NCBI RefSeq assembly: GCF_910592395.1
Contig: NC_088314.1
Coordinates: 8,432,001 to 8,496,000, forward strand
Source: Lineus longissimus
Taxonomy: Eukaryota; Nemertea; Pilidiophora; Heteronemertea; Lineidae
Reading direction: 5' to 3'
Length of the DNA: 64,000 nucleotides
Shown: positions 24,870 to 35,400 of the stretch, piece after piece
Layout: each line of letters starts with the position of its first letter
Position numbering within the stretch: the stretch's first letter is position 1
Program-made: the position numbers and the translations under genes
Notes under the pieces: generated by a model
Told to the model about the DNA's origin: nothing
What the model saw: the letters and a program-made list of their open reading frames with translations, nothing else
The model's database searches: none

Positions 24870-24991
24870 ATGGGTGATATGAATAAAGACTAGCAAATGC
24901 TTTTTTCTAAAACTCCGCGTACATTTACACTAGGCCTTTCTGTACAAAATTGAAGTAAAAGCATTCGCTAGCCTTTATTCATATCACCCAT
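24870..24991. mobile_element. 122-bp foldback element, copy 2 (loop inverted)
   Basis: Same length, ends and satellite insertion point as copy 1, 290 bp further on. The loop reads gtacatttacactaggcct, the reverse complement of the loop in copy 1. Confidence 0.85.
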
Positions 24992-25955
24992 TGACTGGTC
25001 TTCAAGGCACATCTGAAAACTGTACAGAGATATATTTGTTGTTGTGACATTGACCCTCAAGGTAAAAGAAAAATCTGAACACCAGAGATCTTTCTGGTTG
25101 TGACATTGTCCCGCCTTCAAGGGACAACTGAAATCTGAACACCTATTTGTGATGATGAGCCTATCTTAAAGGCACATCTCAACACTGAAATCTATTGGTG
25201 GTTGTGACATTGACCCAACTTCAAGGGGCATCTGCAAACCGCTCAAATATTTGTTGTTGTGACATTGACCTGTCTTCAAGGTACATCTAAGATCTGAACG
25301 CTCGAGATCTTTCTGGTTATGACATTGACCCGTCTACAAGGGACAACTGAAATCTGAGCACCTTTTTGTGGTTGTGAGCCTGTCTTAAAGGTACATCTCA
25401 ATACTGAAATCTATTGGTGGCTGTACAGAGATATATTTATTGTTTTGACATTGACTGGTCTTCAAGGGACATCTGAAATCTGTACAGAAATATATTTGTT
25501 GTGACATCAACCTGTCTTCAAGGGACATCTGAAATCTGAACACCTGTTTGTGCTTTTGAGTCTGTCTTAAAGAAACACCTTAACACCGAACTCTATGGTG
25601 GTTGTGAAATGAGCCAACTTCAAGGGACATCTGAAATCCATACAGAGATATATTGGGGTTATGACATTGACCTGTCATCAAGGGACATCTGAAACCTGAA
25701 CACCTATTTGTGTGTGTGAGCCTGTCTAAAAGGGACATCTGAACACCAAAATTTATTGGTGGTTGTGACAATTGACCCATATCCATCTTCAAGAGACATC
25801 TGAAATCCGTACTGAGATATATTTGTGGTTGTGACATAGACCTGTCAACCTGTACACCAGAATTGATTTCTGGTTGTGACATTGACCTAGGAACATCAGA
25901 AATATGAGCACCTATTTGTGGTTGTGACTGTGAGACCAAGGTACATCTGAAATCT

Positions 25956-27152
25956 GACCAAACTCTATTTTCTGTGGCGTCTGTAGTCCTCCGCAAGAAA
26001 CAGTCCTTCCCTGCTAGATTCCACGAAAATCAAATGCCTCGCATTCATGCATTGCATGTCATTCATGCACACAGCGAATACACGGCACATGGTTAGCTGT
26101 GGCCTGTGCACGCAAAATGGCTACCGACACATTGTATTCAGTTATCGCACTGGACTGGTCAGTTTCAATACGATTTTCACTAAAATATATGATCAATATC
26201 TCCACATACTTCAGTTTATCAGATGCAGAATTACATTTAGAACATGAATATCTGGCTTAGGCACTCTGATGAGAATCATGGAACACTGAATCGATGTTTT
26301 TTTTTATGAAAAAATCTTCGCGCAGCAGCTGCAACGCTGCAATCACTTTGCCGAAATCATCTGCAGAAAACTCCTTATTATTACCCCGATAACGCAAAAA
26401 ACCTAAAAAAATCGGAATATAGATGAGCTTCGATATCTAATCGATGAACTTACCTTCCATAATATGTCTTTATTCACGAAATAGAAGTAAAATGAAGGAC
26501 TAAAAGAGAAGTTTTGAACCCGCCGCATCGCTGAATCTTCCACGTGTGTTGGTCAGACGACGGCGTGATGACCGGATTGGACCAGATGACGTCATCATAA
26601 TGAGTAATATTTGGCGCCAAATCTTCATTAAAAAAATGCCGCCCGGGTACATGTACCAACCCGCCCGGGTAGTAATACTTGGCCTCAGATCAGACTCCTT
26701 CCCCTGGTAATTTATCTCTATCACCTCTCAGGAGTCAGGATATTCAGAAATATCTTTCTGAGAGTATCTGTCACCGTCTGTTTGTCTTCTTAGTGTGACG
26801 AATAGTTGGTTGTGACAATGTCTTTCATGACAGGCATGAGAGTAGCTCTCTTTTTGGTCTTAGGGGAGGTGGAATGGGGGGGGGGGGGGGGGGGGGGGCG
26901 GCGGCAAAGCGGCAAAGAGGCACATTTGAAGTTCTATTCCCTTCGAAAAGCGACCTGGTGGTGATAGAGATTAGACAGAAGGAAGCAGACCGAATGTGAC
27001 CCGTCATAGCAAAACGAGGCGCATATCGCACAAAAGGTGAGCCTAAATGACACCAGGAGATAATGAAAGAAACATTGCGTGCGGTCATACTCAAATTTCA
27101 CAGAAGCAGACAACAGTAAAATGAACAAAGAGTCAGTCTCAACCCCAGGGTC
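25956..27152. other. No gene; poly-G tract and array edge
   Basis: No exon-like sequence. It contains the 23-G run at 26876-26898. The stretch 26940-27147 has weak similarity to the degenerate array to its right (gagattagacagaaggaag, gcagaccgaatgtgac). Confidence 0.4.
26876..26898 (+). repeat. 23-nt poly-G tract
   Basis: An uninterrupted run of 23 G followed by cggcggcaaagcggc. It is prone to G-quadruplex formation and to length errors in sequencing. Shorter G runs occur at about 11765, 27240 and 36477. Confidence 0.97.
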
Positions 27153-27632
27153 CAGGGCCGTATTTAACTTTTTTGTCCAGGGGGGGCAGTGGGATAGATC
27201 GCCGGAGGCGATCTGCATGCGCCGCAGGCGCATCCGAACGGGGGGGGGGGGGTCTGGGGGCCCTCCCCCGGAAAAATTTGAAAATAAAAGGTCTGAAATG
27301 GCATTTTCCTGGCATTTGGAAGTGTGAATCAATAGTACTTCTACTCTAAAAAAGTACCACTTTTATGAGAAAGAAGACTAGGGATTTTACTATATGACTT
27401 GTATGAAACTCCTCTGTCAGAATAGAAGACTAGGGTCAGGGCACTGGACTGGTCAGATTATAAGGGTTGCACCTGAGTTGATGACATCTGCTATCCATAT
27501 GCTGCTATCATGCTGGTAAAGCAATGGCTAAGATTAGTTTGTTTTTTTATAGCTGTCTGAAATTTTTTTTTCAACATTTATTCCACAGGGGGGGCAGCTG
27601 CCCCCCCTGCCCCCCCTCTAAATACGGCCCTG
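27153..27632. mobile_element. 480-bp non-autonomous DNA transposon (TIR, 5-bp target duplication)
   Basis: Left terminus cagggccgtatttaa and right terminus ctaaatacggccctg are inverted repeats, followed inward by G-rich (left) and C-rich (right) tracts. The element is flanked by gggtc at 27148-27152 and 27633-27637, a possible 5-bp target duplication. Internally there are two small hairpins (gatcgccggaggcgatc and tgcgccgcaggcgca). No transposase frame is present. Confidence 0.82.
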
Positions 27633-27637
27633 GGGTC

Positions 27638-30600
27638 TCAACCTGTCAAGCTCAGAGCGACATGCGCCTGCTGGTTTTGCTGTGACTAGCCACGAATTGG
27701 GGGCCTGGCAGCTCCAGAGCGTCCTGCTCATTCGGTGAGGGAGATGAGACAACCAAGGTCTTGGCTCTCCCTTTGTCTTGTGAACATAGAAAAAACGACG
27801 AGACATCCACAATCGGACATTTGCTTTGCCATCATGGTGATAGAAATAAGAGAGTCGCAAGCAGCCCTGACAGCGCCAATACCACGCAAAACGAATCTCT
27901 CTTGGGTGCTGCGCCATGTCGTCGACACGGGGAGAAAGATGAGACAGTCACAATCATAAGGACCGAATCAGACCTAGCTCAGTGCCCCACCGTGTTGCCA
28001 TGAAAGAGACAGATGAGACAGATGAAACAGCTACAATCAGACCAAATCAGTGCTTCATCGTGTTGCACTGTGAGAGACGAGACAGCATCAACCACACCGA
28101 ATGGGGCTGGGACAGCTCCACCGTACGCGTTTTGCCAACATGGCGAGAGAGGTGAGGTAGTCCTAATCGCACCGACCAAACCGGACCTGGCTGCTCAACT
28201 CTTTTGCTAACATGGTGATGGAGATGAGATAGTCCCAGGCAGACCGAATGGGGCCTGACGTCTTGCCAACACGGCTTAGAGACAATCAAACCGAAAATTT
28301 TTAACTTGCTACGCCATTTCGTTGTCACGGGGGAGAGAGCGATAGTCATAACCATGAAGACCGACCCAAACCTATAGCTACTCCGTCATGTGACAGAGAG
28401 ACAGTCACAAACAGACCAAATTAGGCCAGGGTGGTTCATCGTGTTGCAAAAACTGCAAAAGACGCGACAGCATCAACCAAACCGAATGGAGCCTGGCAAA
28501 TCCACCGCCTTGCCGACTCGGGGAGAGAGATGAGACAGCAATAGACACCTGGAATCGGACCTGGCAGCTCAACTTTTTTATCAACACGGTGAGAGAGATG
28601 ATGGGACAGTCACAACCACACCGAACCGAATCGGGCTTGGTTACCTCATCGTGTCGCTGAAACAACTATGAGATTGACGAGCTGAGACAGCATCGACTAG
28701 GCCAAATGGGGCCTAGAGCTACAACATGGTGAGACAGCCACAACCAGCTGGAATCGGATATTGGATCTCAATTGATTTGCAAGACGGTAGCAGAGATGTG
28801 ACAGACACAACCAGACTGAATTTGTCCTGTCTGCTCCACCGCTTGCTAACATGGTGAAAGTGGTGAAACAGTCACAATCACCAAGACGAATCGGACCTGG
28901 CCGCTCGACTGTTTTGCAAACATATTGAGAGAGATGGAGCAGTCACAACCAGACGGAATCGGGCCTAGCAGCACAACTCTTTGCCAACAAAGTGTGTGAT
29001 ATGACACTGTCGACCAAATCGTCGGGCCTGGCAGCTTCATCGTGTTGCTGTCTCGTCCCTCCCACATTTGTTTCGGCAATACGACGAAGCAGCCATGCCT
29101 GATGAGGTATGGTGTTGACCTTCTCTACTCTCTCACGACTTCTGTCAGGCCCGATTCGGTGCGGCAGTCTCATCTCTCTCATATCGTGGAGGTGCCACGA
29201 CCAATTCCTTGTGGCTGTGACTGTCTCTCCCCATCTCTGAGTTGCCAGCTGCGATTCAGTCTGCGTGATTGTGGTCGTCTTATCTCTTTCACTGTGTTGG
29301 CTAAACAGTGGCGTTCCGAGGACCAATTCCGTCTGGTTGCAGCTGCCCGATCACCTCCCTCCCTAAACGACGGCCGCCAAGCCCATTTTTTAGTGTGCAG
29401 TCCGATCTCTCTTATCGTGGTAGCAATTAGACTATGCAGTTGTCAGGTCCTATTCGGTATGGTTGAAGCTGTCGCATATATCTCTCTAATAGTTTCGGCT
29501 AACCATTCCTGATTCGTTTAGGTTGTGATGTTCCATACGTCTCACAATGTCGGCAACACGATGAAGCAGTCAGGCCAGATTTGGCCTGGGTTGTGAATAT
29601 CGCATCCCTTTTACCCTGTTGCCAGCGCAATGGAGCTGCCAGGTCCGATTTTTTACTTCTGGCTCTGACTGTCTCATGCGTCGGCAACACAGCGGAGCAG
29701 CCAAGTCCAGTTGGGTCTGTATGATTGTGAAAGTCTTATCTCTTTCACCATGTTGGCAAGACGGTACTGTGAGATAAGACAGCCACACCCAATCGGGCTG
29801 GGCTGCCGTTGAGTCAACACGGTATGAGAGATAAGACAGCCAAATCCAGATGGAATTGGACCTCGCAGCTCCTCTATTTTGCCAACAGGTTGGATGAGAT
29901 GAGACAGTCACAACCAGACAGAGTCCGACCTGGCAGCTGCACTGTTAGACCAACATAACATAAGAGATATGACAGTCACAACCATGCGGACCAAATCGCA
30001 GTTGGCTTCTCCGTAATGTTACTGAGACTGTGAGACAGTCACAACCAGACCGGAATTGCACAGTCACAGCCAGACGGAATCGGACCAGGCTGCCCAACTG
30101 TTCTGTCAACATGGTGAATGAGATGAGAGACTCACAACCAGACCGAATCTGACCTTGCTGTTCATCCGACATGGTTGGACATTCACAGCCTGACTAGATC
30201 GGGAATGGCTCCTCCATCATGTATCCAAAACTGTCAGAGAGTTGAGAGTGCATTAATCAGGCCGAATGGACAGCTCCATGGTCTTGCCAACATAGTTAGA
30301 GAGATATAACAGACGGCCACACCAATTTGGGCTTGGGTACATGGTACTGTTGTACCAACACAGTGAGAGACAGAGGAGACAGTCATAATCAGGTGGAATT
30401 GGACCTGGTAGCTCCACTGAGAAAGAGATAGGACAGTCACAACCAGGCCAAATTGAACATGACTGCTCAACAGTGTTTTGGACACGACAGAGAGATAAAG
30501 CTGCCACAACCAGACGGAATCAGGCCTGGCAGCTCAGCTGTTTTGCCAAAATTATGAAAGAGACTGTCACAACCTGATGAAATTGAACCTGGCTGCTCTA

Positions 30601-30965
30601 CCATCGTGTGGACAATGTGAGAGAGATGAAACAGCCACAATAAGAATGAATCGGACCTGGCAGCTCCATTGTTTTGCCAATACCATAAAAGAGACAGGCA
30701 CAACCTGATCAAATTGAACCTAGCTGCTCTACCATGTTGTGGACACTGTGAGAGATGAGATAGCCACAAGATAGAATCAGACTTGGCAGCTCCATTGTTT
30801 TGCCAATACCATAAAAGAGACTGGCACAACCTGATCAAATTGACCCTGGTTGCTCTACTGTGAGAGAGCTGAGACAGGCAGAAACAGATGGAATCTCCCT
30901 GGGAGTTCACTGTTTTGCCAACATGGCGCGAGATGTATGCTGTCACAACCACATTGAATCAGATT
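27638..30965. repeat. Degenerate satellite array with an inverted middle block
   Basis: About 3.3 kb of diverged monomers of roughly 60-70 bp, with the theme gagatgagacagtcacaacc, gaccgaatcggacctggcag, and ctccattgttttgccaacat. At 30480-30965 pairs of monomers repeat as a larger unit of about 115-131 bp. The orientation flips in 29042-29770, where the complementary theme (tgccaggtccgattcggt, tctcatctctctca) is read, then flips back. Many long open frames on both strands here are by-products of the repeat. Confidence 0.85.
29042..29770 (-). repeat. Inverted block of the degenerate array
   Basis: Within this block the monomers read in reverse complement relative to both flanks, for example gttgtgactgtctc-type text instead of gagacagtcacaac. 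Both junctions are abrupt. Confidence 0.78.
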
Positions 30966-31362
30966 GTGACCAGACACATCGGATTTTTGGAAAATTCGCC
31001 AGTGTGCAGATCTTGTTGGATTTTGACTTATTCAATTATGAAAATTTTGGACAAAAATGGACAAAGACAATGGATGTGAAAATGAGTGCATATATAATTA
31101 ACATATTCTCAGAATGAATATTAACAACACGATAATAGTAATTTTGATAACAATAGCACATATTTGGCATCATCTTATTTAACAACTGTTGCCACATAAA
31201 GTGGAAATGCCGACGGGCCATTAAAGGGAGGCTTGAAGGGACAAATGAAAGCAAGTTTGAAGGCCAGTGTTTCTGTAGTGTAAATAATTACATTTCGTTC
31301 GATATGCCATTTTAAGGCTGACAGGTAAAATTTACCCTCCCTTGTGTTGTCTGACATGCAGA

Positions 31363-31530
31363 TACAGTGTAACCTTTCTTAGTGGATATTTCTCTATCAA
31401 GGATACGCTCTCTTTTATTTTTAAAGACACTGAATTTTCTTGAACTGACCTCTGTAATCAGGATGGCTCTCGATTAATTTTGGACAGTCAGCAATGTCAG
31501 TCACAAGGGTGTCCTTAATAGAGAAGTGCA
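31363..31530. mobile_element. MITE family A copy (diverged)
   Basis: Recognisable from acagtgtaacctttcttagt on the left, gggtgtccttaatagagaag on the right and ctgacctctgtaatcagga in the middle. Termini are diverged. Confidence 0.65.
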
Positions 31531-32249
31531 GTGAAATGGATGACAATACATTAAAATAAAGGCTAAAATACCCAAAGAATTTTAGCTTACAATGAACACA
31601 TGCTATTGGGAGGGCCTACATTTCTCCCTATATGATTCAAATGCTAAGGTGTACTGTACCAGAAAGACTTAGCCAAGATCTTGCCAAAAGGATGTAAGAT
31701 TCCTAGGTCAATGTAACTAATGGATAAAAATTTGTTTTGTGATTACACATAAGTACATTCTGTACGCTGTTGACGCTTCTTTAGCTGGTTTAGATGCGTC
31801 TCTTACACCTAGGCCTATTACAGGTAGGCATTTTGTACAGAGGTCCCTTAACTAGGTTAATAGCAATTGACACAGTGTATGTATTTAGAAACTCTTCAAG
31901 ATTATTATCACAGGATATAACTAATAAAAACATGCAAAGATCAGGAAACAGTGATGAGTAATACGATTTCAGCAACATTCAAAAGATATTTTCTCCTTTG
32001 GCTTTTAGACCACCTAACACAGAAAGACAAAGTAAGTGTTCCCAATAAATAAATAAATTACATCTCACTATCTCATCAACAACACTGAGTCCACCAAATA
32101 ACTTTCCATGTCCATCTTGTAACTTCCAAAACAAACTGACTTTGAAACCAACTAAACCGAGTCACTCGGGTATTACTCTCAAGCCAGTCATAAAATAGAG
32201 TAAGTTTTACTGTACATCTGAATAAGTCCTTTAAACAACTCCTAAATCT

Positions 32250-32425
32250 AGTCCAGCTTTTAGTTGGTTTTGTGAAATATGCTTAAATCTAATTGAGGCT
32301 TTAGCTGGCTTTGTGAAATATATATTGTGTTGATATTTCCAGCTAATCTTGCATCAAAAAAGCTTTAGTTGGCTTTGTGAAATATAAATTATGCTAATAT
32401 TCCTAGCTCGCCTCGTGAAACATGT
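32250..32425. repeat. Short tandem motif in the ABTB1 3' flank
   Basis: The block ctttagctggctttgtgaaa with flanking ctaatattcc-type text occurs about four times at intervals of 50-65 bp, immediately downstream of the ABTB1 stop codon and therefore probably in its 3' UTR. Confidence 0.6.
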
Positions 32426-32431
32426 AATTTT

Positions 32432-35400
32432 CTAACCATCTAAACCAAGCCCCTCTAGTAAGTCCTCAATAAGGTTGAGTTTGTGGTTTGCTTCAGCAGT
32501 GTCGCTGTACGACTGGATGAAATTGGTGATGTAGAATCTGATGTCGTCGATGATTGGGATCGAATCGCAGTCCTCACGGCCATCGACGCTGGCTGCATCC
32601 TGCTGGATGAGGTCTGCGAAGCCTTCCTGCTCAATAACCTAGGAAGAAATGATGTAAGAAATAAAATACTGTGTCCGAGGCAAATTATCAAGAACAGTAC
32701 CTTATTAGCTCTTCATAAATCAATGGGGGCAATATGCGGTAGTTTGGGTGAAAGCACTAACTATACCTCACAAGAGGCACTCAACCATACCATATTTAGA
32801 ATCTCAGCCAATGGTCACAGCATCAATAACTTGAAAAATACCTTACTCTTTTATACTGAAAGCAGTCAGCACTTTTTCTTCTTCTCATTTTATAGGCTGG
32901 GTATTTCTCTATTAGAACTGAATATTCATCAGTTTTAATTTTCAACCATAATGTTTAAGAAAAATTGATTAGCTCTAAACATTCTTGATCTGCTCTAAGC
33001 AATCAAATGCTTACTGCATCCAAATTGTTTGCCACAAACTCGGCACAAGCATCCTCTAGTCGTGGGAGAGTGAATAATTGTGCAATACGCAGGAATTCAA
33101 CCACGCAGTCCACGTCGATATATTTTGCAATTTCTGCGCCACACTGCTTCTTTAGACCAGGAAGGAGGTAAAGGTCGGCAAAAAAAAGCACATCATGGAC
33201 ATTTTCTAGGGTGATCTGTAAGAAAGAATGACATCTTCTAAAATACTTCATTTGAAAATACCCTGCCTCCCTTGTCAGATACCTTAGAGGCCATGTGCCA
33301 ATCCTTTTGACAGGGGGGTCATTTTAGAGAATGGGTACAAGCACTGTCCACCCTTAAGTTTGCAGAGTAGGGGAACTGTGGAGAAATGTCAAATCTTCTT
33401 ATCGGCATTTGCTTTGGGGAGTTTGCTTTTGCTCCTACATTTAGAGACCAATTGGCATTGGCCTCAAGTGACTCTGTACCCTAGCTGGTGGATGACTCCA
33501 CCGTCGTACTCATGTTCTCACATAGATGGCATTTGTTTGCCTTGACAAAACATTCCAAGCTACAAAGAATGTCCATTTCATGTCAGATTCAAAGGCTATT
33601 GCAACTAAAGTAACGTGGCTTGGCCACGACAACCAGCGACGTGTCATTGTCACATATAAACCAAAACCTGATTGCGGCCCTGTTAGGTTCATAGCAATTT
33701 TGGGTTCCAGGGAACGCACCTCGCATCTGTTCCGATAGATATAGAAGATGATCTGAATGAATGTGTCAGGTGTGATATCGTGGACTGTCACAACCGGGTT
33801 GTTCTTGCCAGTAATCGCTGTCTCTCCAAACGGGTCCTTGATCATTGTCTTGAAGTAGTCACTTCGACCACAGAAAAAAGCCTGAAAAGAGTTCTCAGTC
33901 AGTTAGAATGACATCTATTGGAGGACAAAAGTTACAAGGATGCAGACATGTTGTTATATGTGCATTGATGAAAACGAAACAACATGTCAATATGATGTTA
34001 TGCGCTAACATGCTTTCTAACAAACGGACCCAGGTTGAAATTGTCTTGTTCAAAACCAAGGCAGACATTTTCTTGTGCAGAGTCATTTCGATAGGTGCTT
34101 GAAATGATGACTACGTTTGAAGAGTTCAGATGAAACCTAACCACAACTAATGCCGCTAAAATGAGGCACAGCACATTATACATGTAAACAGAGGTACATC
34201 ACAGCCAAGGTGTTGTATAATTCTGGATTTAGCAGGTATGGACCAACTCCATTTCTCATGATATTTGTTTACAAACCTGGTGACACCAGAACTGGTATCC
34301 CTCCACAATAAAACAGACGTCGGGAGAAACTTGTTCACTTTCTGGTTGGAATGGCAGTTGGCTGAACTGAATAAAGAAACAATCAAATCATCATTTCACG
34401 TCAACAGCACCAATGATATGTAGGAAATGTTAGGCAATTCTCTCACACAGTGTTTAAGGCTGGATAATCACATCTGGCTTCATGCATAATAAATGTGTGC
34501 AAGAAAACTGCCATGCCAATTCTGTATTAAGTGATTAAGTCTAAAAAGTGGTTACCGGTACTGTAAAATACACCAAGAGTTACATGGAGTCGTTATAAAG
34601 ACTTCTTCGATCGCAGTACATTGTCTGTACAGTAATAAAATATTTCATGACAAGGCCATTTTAAAACTTTTAAAGGAACTTTTATGTCATAAAACATCAT
34701 AATCTCGTTATTGTTAACCAAAGGACTTTTTCACTTACAAATGATCCAGGCAGTTCCTCAGGCAATGAGTTGACCGCCAGCTGTTCAAAATTGCCCTCAA
34801 GCTTGGAGTCACTGGCACTCTCCACGATACTAATGACGGTCACACTGATGCTCGGCTTTTCCGTCTCTGCAAAGACAGTAACAGCAGAGAGATAATCATC
34901 AATATTTCTTCTTCTTCAGCATTTCCTCTGCATTTGGAGGAGTTATTCTCCAGGGAGTATTCCTCCTCCAATGCAGGATGAGCGTACTTTACGTGTCACT
35001 ACAGTTGTACAGTCCACAATTGGGTTTATTGGCCTAGTTACACAGTCTTTGGCTCGAGATGGAGTCCACTCAAGTTACTCATGTTTCTCACTCAGTGGCA
35101 ACTTCTGCTGGCCATGGCGGAGACACCCGATTCAAGGAACCTTGAAATTGAACCTTGGCAATATTTAATACATGGTAGCCAGCTGTGTCAACCACGAGGC
35201 TGTGAGGCTCCTCATAATCCTGCGTAGTGATATTTTGGGCAGGATATGAACTCACCAAATTGATAGATCTTCCTCATCTCCTTTTCCAGCATTTCCAGCA
35301 AGTTCATGAGTTGGCACTGACGAGCCAAACGGATGCAGTCCTCGACATGGTCCAGGTGAACCTCCATACGACCTGTAATGAAAAAGAGTGGCAAAGATTA

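Larger units (their letters stand above)
23090..25955. repeat. Satellite with four-monomer higher-order structure
   Basis: About 2.9 kb of head-to-tail, roughly 50-65-bp monomers sharing ttgtgacattgacctgtctt, caagggacatctgaaatctg and aacacc. Four monomer types recur in a fixed order: one ending ccagagatctttctgg, one ending acctatttgtgg, one with gagcctgtcttaaaggtaca and ctattggt, and one with cccaaactccaaggg and gatatatttgttg. Together they make a higher-order unit of about 230-250 bp. Minus-strand open frames with repeated SDFRCPLKTGQCHN text are only translations of the satellite. Confidence 0.88.
30966..32431. other. ABTB1 3' flank, no further gene
   Basis: Contains a MITE family A copy (31363-31530) and a short tandem motif cluster (32250-32425). 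No exon-like sequence was found. ABTB1 transcription runs into this interval from the right. Confidence 0.45.

Noticed and set aside
25580-25996. 138-codon minus-strand frame with repeated DFRCPL text
   Set aside because: Translation of the higher-order satellite; no start context, splice signal or recognised domain.
27618-30952. Numerous 60-160-codon open frames on both strands
   Set aside because: All fall in the degenerate satellite array, recur with its period and carry no domain.
34277-34361. Alternative acceptor for ABTB1 exon 9
   Set aside because: The AG at plus positions 34362-34363 shifts the frame; the AG ending the exon at 34366 keeps phase with both neighbours.
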